Shown piece by piece: positions 43,052 to 51,483 of a stretch of 64,000 nt of DNA. The number at the start of each line of letters is the position of its first letter. The stretch's first letter is position 1. A program made the position numbers and the translations under genes. The notes below the pieces were generated by a model that did no database searches, was not told where the DNA came from, and saw only the letters and a program-made list of their open reading frames with translations. Source of the DNA: Lachnospiraceae bacterium (GTDB taxonomy: Bacteria > Bacillota > Clostridia > Lachnospirales > Lachnospiraceae); assembly GCA_028692975.1 (NCBI GenBank), contig JAQUWF010000005.1:1-64000 (forward strand). The letters are read 5' to 3'.

Positions 43052-43079
43052 CATTTCTCGGACATTTACCTGCTATACT
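43050..43079 (+). promoter_or_regulatory. Regulon promoter P1 (two-component system)
   Basis: AACATTT-CTCG-GACATTT (11-bp period), then exactly six bases and TATACT. There is no -35 box: the direct repeat takes its place, as in promoters activated by OmpR-type regulators. The same architecture occurs at 44931, 46341 and 49881. Confidence 0.75.
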
Positions 43080-43108
43080 ATCTGCAAATCCCTAAAGGAA
43101 GTGATTAC

Positions 43109-43798
43109 ATGAAGCAGATTTTGATTGTCGAGGATGACAACCTTTTGAATAAGACCCTTGCCTACAATCTGGCGTCGGATGGTTATGCCATTACCAATGT
43201 ATTAAACGCAAGGGCAGCCGCCAAAGCTCTGAAAGAAACAGCTTTCGATTTGGTGCTGCTGGATATAAATTTGCCGGACGGAAACGGCTATGACCTGTGT
43301 CGCCTTATCAAGCCGGAACACCCGGACACGGTGGTTATCTTTCTGACTGCCAACGATCAGGAGAGCGACCAGATACGGGGCTATGAATCCGGGGCGGTGG
43401 ACTATATCACAAAGCCTTTTTCCATCGGAGCATTACAACGGAAAGTCAAGGCTATGTTTGCCATGCTGGAACACCACAAGCCAGCAAAGGACATTTACGA
43501 TGACGGCAACCTGTTTCTTGATTTCTCGGAGCAGACCGCCAGTTTGAACGGCAGGCCGCTTACCCTATCCGCAACAGAATTTAAGATGTTGAACCTGTTC
43601 CGCAAAAATCCTAAACAGGTACTTACCCGTCAGCAGCTTTTAGAAAAGCTGTGGGATGTGGATGAAAAGTATGTGGACGAACACACCCTTACTACGACGA
43701 TTAGCCGTATTCGTAGCAAGATTGAAGCGGACGGCGGCGCATATATCAAGACTGTTTACGGCATGGGCTATCAATGGACGGGAGGCGAAAAGAAATGA
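43109..43798 (+). CDS. OmpR-family response regulator
   Basis: This regulator has 229 residues. The receiver (IVEDDNLLN, LVLLDINLPDGNG with the phospho-Asp near 52, KPF at about 104) precedes an OmpR/PhoB winged-helix domain (LSATEFKMLNLFRKNPKQVLTRQQLLEKLW, TTTISRIRSKIE, VYGMGYQW). It overlaps the kinase gene by four bases (ATGA). It probably binds the paired ACATTT direct repeats in the four promoters of this region. Confidence 0.92.
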   Translation: MKQILIVEDDNLLNKTLAYNLASDGYAITNVLNARAAAKALKETAFDLVLLDINLPDGNGYDLCRLIKPEHPDTVVIFLTANDQESDQIRGYESGAVDYITKPFSIGALQRKVKAMFAMLEHHKPAKDIYDDGNLFLDFSEQTASLNGRPLTLSATEFKMLNLFRKNPKQVLTRQQLLEKLWDVDEKYVDEHTLTTTISRIRSKIEADGGAYIKTVYGMGYQWTGGEKK

Positions 43799-44826
43799 AG
43801 CTGAATAACCTTTCTGTCAAAAAGCTGTGCCTGTTGATTGGTGTCGGGATGGTTTTCTCCCTGTTGGCGATTACCGTTATCCTCGGTGTCGTGATGAAAG
43901 ATATATGGATTTTCATAGCAGGCGGAACATTGACACTCTGCGCTCTGATCTGGCTGTGGGTGCTGGTGCTGTGCTTTGGAAAACGGCTGTCCCTTTTTAC
44001 CTCTAACTTGTGCCGGACGTTGGATAACATGATTGACGGCAGAGAAGAACCCCAGAGAGCCAGTGACAGCGAAACGCTCTTTGCCCGTATCAGCCACCGC
44101 TTGACCCGGCTGTATGGCATTACGCAGGAGAACCGCCGTAAGGTGGACGAGGAACGCAAGGAACTTCAAATGCTGGTGTCCGATATATCCCATCAGGTAA
44201 AAACGCCTGTCAGCAATCTTAAAATGGTAACGGACACACTTCTGACAAAACCTGTCACCGAGCAGGAACGGACGGATTTTCTACAAGGTATCCGAAGCCA
44301 GACCGACAAGCTGGATTTCCTTTTTCAAGCACTTGTTAAAACTTCCCGATTGGAAACCGGGGCGATCCGGCTGGAAAAGAAAGATGACAGCCTGTTCCGC
44401 ACTTTAGCACAAGCAATGAGCGGGATTGTGTATGCGGCAGAGAAAAAACAAATCGCCGTGTCCGTGGACTGCCCGGAAGATCTCATCCTCTCCCATGACA
44501 GCAAATGGACAAGCGAAGCCCTTTTCAATCTGCTGGACAATGCGGTGAAGTACACCCCGGCAGGCGGGAAAATCACGGTGTCGGTGGTGCTGTGGGAAAT
44601 GTATGTGGAAATCAAAGTAGACGACACTGGCAAGGGCATTTCCGAAAGCAATCAGGCCGCCATCTTCCGGCGTTTCTATCGTGAGGAAGAAGTACACGAA
44701 CAGCAGGGCGTGGGTATTGGCCTATATCTGGCCCGCGAGATCGTAACGCGGCAGGGCGGCTATATCAAAGTGGTTTCGGAGCCGGGACAAGGTTCAGCTT
44801 TTTCCATTATGCTCCCTGTGAAGTAA
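43795..44826 (+). CDS. Intramembrane-sensing histidine kinase (BceS-like)
   Basis: This kinase has 343 residues. Two transmembrane helices (about 12-33 and 38-60) are separated by only a few residues, which is the layout of intramembrane-sensing kinases that read their cognate ABC transporter. HisKA has DISHQVKTPVSNLKM, and the HATPase has LFNLLDNAVKYTPAGG, DDTGKGI and GVGIGLYLAREI. The ABC genes downstream (46698, 47379) are the expected partners for detecting antimicrobial peptides. Confidence 0.9.
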   Translation: MKLNNLSVKKLCLLIGVGMVFSLLAITVILGVVMKDIWIFIAGGTLTLCALIWLWVLVLCFGKRLSLFTSNLCRTLDNMIDGREEPQRASDSETLFARISHRLTRLYGITQENRRKVDEERKELQMLVSDISHQVKTPVSNLKMVTDTLLTKPVTEQERTDFLQGIRSQTDKLDFLFQALVKTSRLETGAIRLEKKDDSLFRTLAQAMSGIVYAAEKKQIAVSVDCPEDLILSHDSKWTSEALFNLLDNAVKYTPAGGKITVSVVLWEMYVEIKVDDTGKGISESNQAAIFRRFYREEEVHEQQGVGIGLYLAREIVTRQGGYIKVVSEPGQGSAFSIMLPVK

Positions 44827-44827
44827 A

Positions 44828-44870
44828 GGACAGCGGGCGGCCTTTTCCGGCTGTCCGCTGAAATTTTTTT
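44828..44870 (+). terminator. Terminator of the two-component operon
   Basis: GGACAGC/GCTGTCC stem, then GCTGAAA and seven T residues, two bases past the stop codon. Confidence 0.7.
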
Positions 44871-44960
44871 GAAATGTCCGAGCGGTGTAACATTTCACCC
44901 TGATTTTCAATGAAATTTTTTTGCCGCTGTAACATTTCGCGGACATTTGGGTTTTACAAT
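44871..44960 (+). promoter_or_regulatory. Regulon promoter P2 (ABC-2 transporter)
   Basis: AACATTT-CGCG-GACATTT (44931-44948), six bases, TACAAT (44955-44960). An inverted distal copy GAAATGTCCGAG starts at 44871, about 60 bases upstream. Confidence 0.75.
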
Positions 44961-44989
44961 AGCCTTATCAAATATGGAAGTATAATGTT

Positions 44990-45620
44990 ATGACAACAAA
45001 GTGTATTGAAATGAGGAATGTAACAAAACGGTTTCGTGATTTTAAGTTGGATAATGTCAGTTTTGATGTTCCGCAAGGAAAAATTGTAGGGTTTATTGGA
45101 GAAAATGGTGCAGGTAAAAGCACCACGATAAATTTATTACTCAATCTCATAGATAAAGATGAGGGCGAAATCGAGGTTTTTGGTTTACATTATCCGAAAG
45201 ATGAGGAAAAAATCAAACAGCAAATAGGTGTTGCTTTTGATGAATGTTTTTATCCAGAAGAACTAACGCCTCATGATATAGGTATCATTCTTTCTGGAGT
45301 ATGCAAAGTCCCAAAATTCTTCAATACTATTTTCTTCACATATTATTTCGGATGTTGAAAAGGCTGCGGATATTGTGGTACTGATAGATAAGGGGCATAT
45401 TGTTTTTCAGGAAAAGAAAGAGCAGCTACTTCAACGATATTGTATTTGTGAAAGCAAAACAACTGTTCCTATAAAATACATTTCTCAAAAAGAAACCGAA
45501 AAAGGTGTACAATATCTTATTGAGAAGATAAATGCACAGCCAAACCTAAAATATCGCACTGCGACCTTAGAAGAAATTTTACTCTTTTTTATGAAGGGAG
45601 ATACAAAATGCGAGGATTGA
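44990..45620 (+). pseudogene. Bacitracin-type ABC ATPase with internal deletion
   Basis: The N-terminal fragment (44990-45358) has Walker A GENGAGKSTT and the Q-loop region, then shifts frame after GVCKV. The C-terminal fragment resumes near 45330 (HIISDVEKAADIVVLIDKG) and runs to 45620. The signature motif and Walker B are missing, so it cannot hydrolyse ATP. It resembles BcrA/LanF-type ATPases. Its last codons overlap the start of the permease gene. Confidence 0.8.
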
Positions 45621-46213
45621 TTTATAAAAACATCAAATTATCAATGAACGCCCCCAAAATAAATTTGCTGTTTGGCGTATTTGCTATTGGAATTTCATTT
45701 GTGGGAATTTCCCCAGTTGTTGGAGCATTATTTTTCGCTTTTGTAATTAGCACTGTATCTACTTATTGTTTCTATCCTGAATATAAATGTAATTGGAATA
45801 GATATGGAAATATTCTGCCTTTGAAAAAGTGGAAAAATATTGCAAGCAAATATCTAAGTTGCCTTATTTTTGTGTTGTTTTCAGCTTTGGGTGGAATCGT
45901 AATCAATATCATTTATGCTGTTATAACACACACATATTCTTTAGATATTATTGCGTTATCGTTAGGTATTGCGATTGCTTTTCCGCTTCTATGGACAAGT
46001 GTTTTCTTACCAGCAGTTTTTAAGTCAGGAATACAATCAGCTTCATATTTTCGATTGTTGCTTATTCCAGCATTACTACTTTTAAGAAAATTTACGGAAA
46101 CCGATGTAACACTTTCAAATATTCTATTAGTTCCAGGCTTGATTTTGTTCTGCATGATTATTTTAGGGATTTCCTTTTTGGTAAGCGTCCTTATTACTGG
46201 TAAGAGATTGTAA
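45608..46213 (+). CDS. ABC-2 type permease (bacitracin/lantibiotic export type)
   Basis: This is a 201-residue membrane protein with about six helices (SFVGISPVVGALFFAFVIS, CLIFVLFSALGGIVINIIY, IIALSLGIAIAFPLLW, LFCMIILGISFLVSVLI). The motif NRYGNILPLKKWKNIASKYL matches small ABC-2 permeases. It would pair with the upstream ATPase, which is broken, so this transporter is probably dead unless another ATPase serves it. Its composition is more A+T-rich than the flanking module, which suggests a separate origin. Confidence 0.78.
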   Translation: MRGLIYKNIKLSMNAPKINLLFGVFAIGISFVGISPVVGALFFAFVISTVSTYCFYPEYKCNWNRYGNILPLKKWKNIASKYLSCLIFVLFSALGGIVINIIYAVITHTYSLDIIALSLGIAIAFPLLWTSVFLPAVFKSGIQSASYFRLLLIPALLLLRKFTETDVTLSNILLVPGLILFCMIILGISFLVSVLITGKRL

Positions 46214-46221
46214 ATGTTTTC

Positions 46222-46256
46222 ATGGGGGCATTGTCAAAGGCAAATGCCCCCATTTA
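46222..46256 (+). terminator. Terminator of the ABC-2 operon
   Basis: ATGGGGGCATT pairs perfectly with AATGCCCCCAT, followed by a short T tract. Confidence 0.75.
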
Positions 46257-46280
46257 TTGTCTGTGCTATTAGGTAAGTTT

Positions 46281-46370
46281 GAAATGTCCGAGCTTTGTAA
46301 CAATTCAGCCCGATTTTAAGAAAATCTTTAGGGTGCTTCGGACATTTCTGAGACATTTGCGTTTTACAAT
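46281..46370 (+). promoter_or_regulatory. Regulon promoter P3 (MacB-type transporter)
   Basis: GACATTT-CTGA-GACATTT (46341-46358), six bases, TACAAT (46365-46370). The distal inverted copy GAAATGTCCGAG begins at 46281, and the 30 bases from there are identical to those at P4. Confidence 0.78.
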
Positions 46371-46412
46371 ACTCCTATCAGAAGGCAGAACGCCTTGAAA
46401 GGAGAAAAATTT

Positions 46413-46688
46413 ATGGAAATCACAAGTACATTGATTGCTAATGCTGCGCTGCTGATCCTGCCACCGATTATTATTGTGTTGCTGTTCCGGCTTGTGCTTG
46501 CCCGTCACATCCGCTGGGCGACGGTGGTTGTGGCTGTGGTTGATCTGGCGTTGTTTCAGGAGGCACTGTTTTACTATGAAAGCGTCTGGATTACGGGATT
46601 TTTTCTCATTGTCCAGTTAGCCGCAGTCGGTGGCGTGTCGCATTATCTTTTCAAGAAACACTCTGCTCAAAACAAGCAAGAAAGGTAG
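46413..46688 (+). CDS. Small membrane protein of the transporter operon
   Basis: This protein has 91 residues and three hydrophobic segments (LIANAALLILPPIIIVLLFRLVL, WATVVVAVVDLALFQEAL, ITGFFLIVQLAAVGGVSHYLF). AAAGGAG lies eight bases before the ATG at 46413, which is preferred over the ATG at 46395. It lies between the regulated promoter and the ABC ATPase, so it may be an accessory subunit. The family is not known to me. Confidence 0.72.
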   Translation: MEITSTLIANAALLILPPIIIVLLFRLVLARHIRWATVVVAVVDLALFQEALFYYESVWITGFFLIVQLAAVGGVSHYLFKKHSAQNKQER

Positions 46689-46697
46689 GAATGACTT

Positions 46698-47363
46698 ATG
46701 AGCATTTTACAGACCATTGACCTCAAAAAATATTACGGCACAGAGCCGAACATTACCCGCGCCCTTGACGGCGTGAACTTCTCCGTGGAGGATGGCGAGT
46801 TTGTGGCTGTCGTTGGTACATCCGGCAGCGGTAAGTCTACGCTGCTTCACATGATGGGCGGGCTTGATACCCCTACCTCCGGCAGCGTGATTGTCCGGGG
46901 CGAAGAACTGGCGAAGAAGAATGATGAAAAACTGACGATTTTCCGCCGCCGCAACATCGGTTTTATCTTCCAGAACTACAATCTGGTGCCGATTTTGAAT
47001 GTGTATGAAAATATCGTCCTGCCCGTGGAGCTGGACGGCGACACGGTAGATCAGAAACTTATGGACGAGGTTGTGCGTATGCTGGCTTTGGAAGATAAGC
47101 TGAAGAATATGCCCAACAACCTCTCTGGCGGTCAGCAGCAGCGTGTGGCTATCGCTCGTGCATTGATTACAAAGCCCGCTATCGTCCTTGCCGATGAACC
47201 GACCGGAAACTTGGACAGCAAGACCAGTGCGGATGTGCTGGGGCTTTTGAAACGCACCAGCGGAGAGTTTAACCAAACCATTGTAATGATTACCCATAAC
47301 AACGAAATTGCCCAGCTTGCAGACCGCATTGTGCGGATTGAGGACGGCAAGATTGTAGGCTAA
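46698..47363 (+). CDS. MacB/BceA-type ABC transporter ATPase
   Basis: This is a 221-residue ATPase with Walker A GTSGSGKSTLL, Q-loop FIFQNYNLVP, signature LSGGQQQRVAIARAL and Walker B IVLADEPTGNLDSKT. All are intact. It works with the FtsX-type permease downstream in an antimicrobial-peptide resistance or sensing transporter. It is driven by promoter P3. Confidence 0.93.
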   Translation: MSILQTIDLKKYYGTEPNITRALDGVNFSVEDGEFVAVVGTSGSGKSTLLHMMGGLDTPTSGSVIVRGEELAKKNDEKLTIFRRRNIGFIFQNYNLVPILNVYENIVLPVELDGDTVDQKLMDEVVRMLALEDKLKNMPNNLSGGQQQRVAIARALITKPAIVLADEPTGNLDSKTSADVLGLLKRTSGEFNQTIVMITHNNEIAQLADRIVRIEDGKIVG

Positions 47364-47378
47364 AGGAGGTGGCAGGCT

Positions 47379-49754
47379 ATGACTTGGCCTTTTGAAAATG
47401 ATACCAGTGCGATTACAAAAAAGCTGGCAAAGAGAAGTTTGAAAAGTGAAAAGCGCCGCAATCTCATGGTGGTTATCGCTGTTGCACTGGCAGCATTTCT
47501 GATCTGCTTTACAGGAATTGTGTCTACCTCTCTGGTGCAAATGCAGCGCAATCAGGTTGTCGATACTTACGAGGCTACTTATTTGGGAGTTGAGGAATCT
47601 GATATTGAAACCTTAAAAGGTCTGCCGGAATTTGCCCGTGTGGGTGGCTACTATGCACTCGGAGAAGAACACTCCGAACAGGGCTATAATGCGTCCTATG
47701 TGTACTGCGACGAGGAAATGATGTATATTGCCCACAATCAGATGAATTTGTTAGAGGGTCGGGTTCCTGAAAAAGCAAATGAGGTTGTGGTGAGCGAATA
47801 CTTCCTCTCCACCTATGGAAATAACGCCAAAATCGGGGATACTGTTACCTTAGATACAGAGAGTTTTCATGGCGAATACATTGTAAGTGGTATTATGGAC
47901 AGCGTGGGAGAAAAGGAAGCTAATACCTGTGCTATCGTTCTTTCAAAAGAAGCTCTGACTGAATGGACGGGCTTCAATCCTGCTGGGTATCGTGCTTATG
48001 TGCATTTCAAGAATAGCACACATCTAAATGAAGAACTGATGACCTCTTATTGTAGGCAGGTTGCGGAAGAATACCAGCTTCCTATGCCTAAACTGAACAG
48101 CAAGTATTTTACCTATTCCTCTAAATCCTTTGATTTTGTTCTGATGGGTGGTGTGATTGCCATTGCGTTGATTGGTGGATATATTGTCATTCAGAGTATC
48201 TTTCGTATCTCCATCAATGACAAAATCCAGAGCTATGGACAGCTTCGTACCGTTGGTACAACGCCGAAACAAATTAAAAAGATTGTGAAAAAAGAGGGAC
48301 GGCAGCTCGGCAGTATCGGTATTCTAATCGGTACTGTGCTGGGGGTATGCGGGGGCTTTCTCCTGTTTTCTAAAGGCTTTCATGCTCTATATTATGTAGC
48401 TGCTGTTGTTTTGACGGTGTTGAGCTGCTGGATTATGGTGTCTATCTCTATCCGCAAGCTGACGAAAATTGTAGCGGGGATTTCCCCTATCGAGGCGGTA
48501 CGTTTTGCCCCGGCACCAAAAAGCATACACAGCCGGAAGAAGAATATTAAGCTCAATCCTGTTTCAATGGGAATCGCAAATTTCAAGCGTGACCGGAAAA
48601 AGACGATCAGTATTGTAGCGTCCTTGAGTTTGGGCGGAATTATCCTGCTTGTAGTATCTTCTGTTGTTCTGTTACGCTCACCGGAACAGCTTGCAAGGCA
48701 AGATTTCCCAGACAGTGATTATAAAATCTATGTGAAGTCAGAACTGCCGGAAGAAGAAGTTATGGCAGCAGGGAATCCCTTGAACGAGGAATTGGAGCAG
48801 GAAATCTTATCCATTGATGGTGTGAAAAATGTGATTGTAGAAAGGCAAAGCCTCCATGCCACTTATACTGTAAATGGGTTCACGGGAACTGGTATGTGTG
48901 ATATGCTGACAGAGAAAAATTATGCTACGGTTGAGGCAGCATTAGTAGAGGGAACCATGCCCACAGATGCACATAGTATTATAATTGATTCAGCAACGAG
49001 CAAGCAATGTAATATTCCAGCAGGAACAACGGTTGAATTTACCTTGGGGCAGTCATCTATTGCTGTTACCGTAGCGGGAGTGTTCGACAATAGTGCTATT
49101 AAAACCAAAAACGGACATGGTGCGGTATCATTGGATGGTGCCCTTGAATTTGCGCCAGAAGCATTATTCTATAAACTCCACCCAGAAATAGCTTCTTTCG
49201 ATTTTTCTTGGAGCATTGTACACGACACGAAAAAAACAGACGATATAGAAGCGGAACTAAAAAACATTGTAGCCAGCCACAGTAACATAGCGTTAGACGA
49301 GATTGATACTAAAATAGATTATGAAAAAATGACAAATTCAGTAGCTTTTGGAAGTATGCAGGTACTTTCATGGTTGGTATTCCTGTTTGGTGTTGTGAAC
49401 CTAATCAATACAACGCTTTCTAATCAAATGTCCAGAAAGCAGGAAAACAGTATTTTGCGTTCCATTGGATTAACTCAGAAGCAGCTATGCAAAATGAATG
49501 TCTGTGAGGGTCTATGCTATGCGCTTTTTGCGACATTGGCGACCCTAATCGTAGGGCTTCCTATTTCCGTTTTTGCTTGCAGAAAAATAAGTATAGTAGC
49601 CTTTGCCGGAAATGTAGTACCTTATCAATTCCCAGTTTTGGAAATGGGACTGTTCATCCTGGTGCTGTTTGGAATGGAACTGATCTTATCCGTCTGGACG
49701 GTGAACAGGCAGAAAAAACAATCCTTGATTGAACAGATGCGGGCAATGGAATAA
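47379..49754 (+). CDS. FtsX/MacB-type permease of antimicrobial-peptide ABC transporter
   Basis: This permease has 791 residues: a cytoplasmic N-terminus, transmembrane helix 1 (about 28-48), a large extracellular domain, three helices around 255-375, a second extracellular domain and three C-terminal helices (ending near 775). This is the 3+1 layout of two FtsX repeats in BceB-like permeases. The ATG has AAAGGAGG nine bases upstream. It should form the transport and sensing complex with the ATPase at 46698 and the kinase at 43795. Confidence 0.9.
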   Translation: MTWPFENDTSAITKKLAKRSLKSEKRRNLMVVIAVALAAFLICFTGIVSTSLVQMQRNQVVDTYEATYLGVEESDIETLKGLPEFARVGGYYALGEEHSEQGYNASYVYCDEEMMYIAHNQMNLLEGRVPEKANEVVVSEYFLSTYGNNAKIGDTVTLDTESFHGEYIVSGIMDSVGEKEANTCAIVLSKEALTEWTGFNPAGYRAYVHFKNSTHLNEELMTSYCRQVAEEYQLPMPKLNSKYFTYSSKSFDFVLMGGVIAIALIGGYIVIQSIFRISINDKIQSYGQLRTVGTTPKQIKKIVKKEGRQLGSIGILIGTVLGVCGGFLLFSKGFHALYYVAAVVLTVLSCWIMVSISIRKLTKIVAGISPIEAVRFAPAPKSIHSRKKNIKLNPVSMGIANFKRDRKKTISIVASLSLGGIILLVVSSVVLLRSPEQLARQDFPDSDYKIYVKSELPEEEVMAAGNPLNEELEQEILSIDGVKNVIVERQSLHATYTVNGFTGTGMCDMLTEKNYATVEAALVEGTMPTDAHSIIIDSATSKQCNIPAGTTVEFTLGQSSIAVTVAGVFDNSAIKTKNGHGAVSLDGALEFAPEALFYKLHPEIASFDFSWSIVHDTKKTDDIEAELKNIVASHSNIALDEIDTKIDYEKMTNSVAFGSMQVLSWLVFLFGVVNLINTTLSNQMSRKQENSILRSIGLTQKQLCKMNVCEGLCYALFATLATLIVGLPISVFACRKISIVAFAGNVVPYQFPVLEMGLFILVLFGMELILSVWTVNRQKKQSLIEQMRAME

Positions 49755-49766
49755 CCGTATGGGATC

Positions 49767-49796
49767 AGCGGGGCGGCGTGTGCTGCCCTGCTTTTT
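49767..49796 (+). terminator. Terminator of the MacB-type operon
   Basis: AGCGGGGC pairs with GCCCTGCT (one mismatch), followed by five T residues. Confidence 0.7.
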
Positions 49797-49820
49797 CCGC
49801 CATTTCTCAAAGAAATTTTT

Positions 49821-49910
49821 GAAATGTCCGAGCTTTGTAACAATTCAGCCTGTTTTTCTGTCGAATTTCAGGCTGCTTCGGACATTTCTGAGACATTTGT
49901 GTTTTACACT
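49821..49910 (+). promoter_or_regulatory. Regulon promoter P4 (receiver/Xis chimera)
   Basis: GACATTT-CTGA-GACATTT (49881-49898), six bases, TACACT (49905-49910). The distal inverted copy GAAATGTCCGAG starts at 49821. Confidence 0.75.
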
Positions 49911-49944
49911 CGTATTTGGAACTACAATATGGAGGGGTGATAAA

Positions 49945-50202
49945 ATGCGAAAGATACTTTTAGTTGACGATGACACAACTTATACATGGAGCTTGCAGAA
50001 GTATTTACAGCGGCGTGGTTATGTTGTGAATACTGCCACTGCTCTGGCAGAAGCAAGAGAAATTATAAAGATTCTTAATATTGGCCGAACCTCTGCCTAC
50101 AATCTCGTAAAAGAGGGACATTTCAAAATTGTACGAATTGGTAATGCCATACGAGTTTCTAAAAAATCATTTGATGAATGGTTAAACGCGCAAGCGTTCT
50201 AA
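49945..50202 (+). CDS. Chimera: response-regulator N-terminus fused to ICE excisionase C-terminus
   Basis: This protein has 85 residues. The first 38 are the start of a receiver domain (RKILLVDDDTTYTWSLQKYL, RRGYVVNTATALAEA). From about residue 41 it is the helix-turn-helix of a Tn916/Tn1549-type excisionase (KILNIGRTSAYNLVKEGHFK, IRVSKKSFDEWLN). The receiver lacks the phospho-Asp. A deletion joined the two in frame. The chimera carries regulated promoter P4 and a good ribosome site (GGAGGGG), so it could be expressed under the two-component system. Confidence 0.78.
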   Translation: MRKILLVDDDTTYTWSLQKYLQRRGYVVNTATALAEAREIIKILNIGRTSAYNLVKEGHFKIVRIGNAIRVSKKSFDEWLNAQAF

Positions 50203-50222
50203 CTTAGAAAGGAAGATCGTAT

Positions 50223-51060
50223 ATGGCATCTATTATTAAAGGAAAAAAAGCATATTCCGTTGTTTATAACTATATCGATGAAAACGGAGATACAAAGCAG
50301 AAATGGGAAACCTGGCATACACACAAAGAGGCATTAAGAGGATGAAAACATCGCGGCCGATAATGCTTATGTTTACATAGACGCTGAATTGACGCGAGCC
50401 TCAAAACAAGCGATTGAAATGCTTTGAGAAAAGGACATCTACTACATTTTCACTCCGCTCATGCCTAACACCAGTACCCGGCTTATTTTGAAAAAACCTA
50501 AGACCAAATCGAGTGAAAGAAAGGTCTGGCTGCCAAAGACGCTTGCATATATCCTTCGGGAATGGAAGAAGTCTCAGGATGAATTAAGGGCTTTTCTTGG
50601 CAACGCATACCAGGACTTTGACTTAGTGGTTGCACTCCCGAATGGAAGGCCATGTGAGAACCGTATCATCGAGAAAGAGTTTTCACTGCTGAAACAGAGT
50701 GCAGGGCTGCCTAACGTGGTATTCCACTCTCTCAGGCATTCCAGTACCACTTATAAGTTAAAGCTCAACCACGGCGATCTGAAGGCCACACAGGGCGATA
50801 CAGGACATGCAGAGATCGATATGATTACCAAAGTTTACGCCCACATTCTTGACGAGGATCGAAAGATCAATGCACAGAAATTTGAATCTGCTTTCTATGC
50901 AAATCCTGATTTGCGTAATGTAACACCTCCTCAGGAACCTGCTCCGGTACAGACTGTTGACCTTGCTGCATTGATTGAACAGCTTCAAAAGTCTCCTGAA
51001 CTGGCAAGCACCCTGGCTGCTTTGATTTCAGGTCAAAAGGCAGTACAAAGCTCCAATTAG
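50223..51060 (+). pseudogene. Tyrosine integrase of an ICE, decayed
   Basis: The N-terminus starts at 50223 (ASIIKGKKAYSVVYNYIDENGD) and stops near 50344. The frame resumes with a TGA inside IEML*EKDIYYI (about 50426) and is then open to 51060. The C-terminal catalytic part is preserved (HSLRHSSTTYKL, TGHAEIDMITKVYAHIL: Arg, His and Tyr). The core-binding region is deleted. It cannot make a full recombinase. It is next to a tRNA-Arg gene, the usual type of target. Confidence 0.85.
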
Positions 51061-51240
51061 CAAAAAGTCCATTTTTATTAGCAAGGTGCAGATTTTTGTT
51101 CGTGTCCAATTAGCAAAAAATGCACCATAACGCATAAATAATCAACTGTCCTTCATTCGGCGGAACATGGTTTTGTTTAGAGCTTGCAGCAATTAAAAAA
51201 GCTGTAAACCCTTGAAAACAAAGGCTTACAGCGTTGTTTG

Positions 51241-51315
51241 TGGCACCCCCTGCGAGAATCGAACTCACAACTAACCCTTAGGAGGGGTTTATTATATCCA
51301 TTTAACTAAGGGGGC
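51241..51315 (-). tRNA. tRNA-Arg (anticodon CCT)
   Basis: A 75-base cloverleaf: acceptor GCCCCCT/AGGGGGT, D stem GTTA/TAAT, anticodon stem AACCC/GGGTT with loop CTCCTAA (CCT anticodon), T stem GTGAG/CTCGC with TTCGATT loop, and encoded CCA. It closely resembles E. coli argW, a well-known integration site. Its 3' end faces the broken integrase. Confidence 0.93.
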
Positions 51316-51333
51316 ATTTATCAAAACTATTCA

Positions 51334-51408
51334 GTTGTATGCAATATTTAGACTCGAACCATCTACCACTTAGGAGGCGGTCGCTCTATCCGACTGAGCT
51401 ATAGCGAC
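51334..51408 (-). pseudogene. Degenerate tRNA-Arg (anticodon CCT)
   Basis: The 5' half is a normal tRNA (acceptor GTCGCTA, D arm GCTC...GAGC, anticodon stem ACCGC/GTGGT with loop CTCCTAA). After the variable region the sequence decays: the T stem and acceptor 3' strand do not pair and no CCA is encoded. It is most likely a dead tRNA gene whose 3' half was replaced or eroded at an integration site. Confidence 0.7.
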
Positions 51409-51483
51409 ATTTGGAAAATCTATATTTATTTTTTACTTGATAGCACTTTATTAAAATGGTTCTTATATATTGACAAATATCGA

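Noticed and set aside
46707..47540. 277-codon minus-strand frame opposite the MacB-type ATPase
   Set aside because: It is the complement of a clearly coding ABC gene and has no domain or ribosome site.
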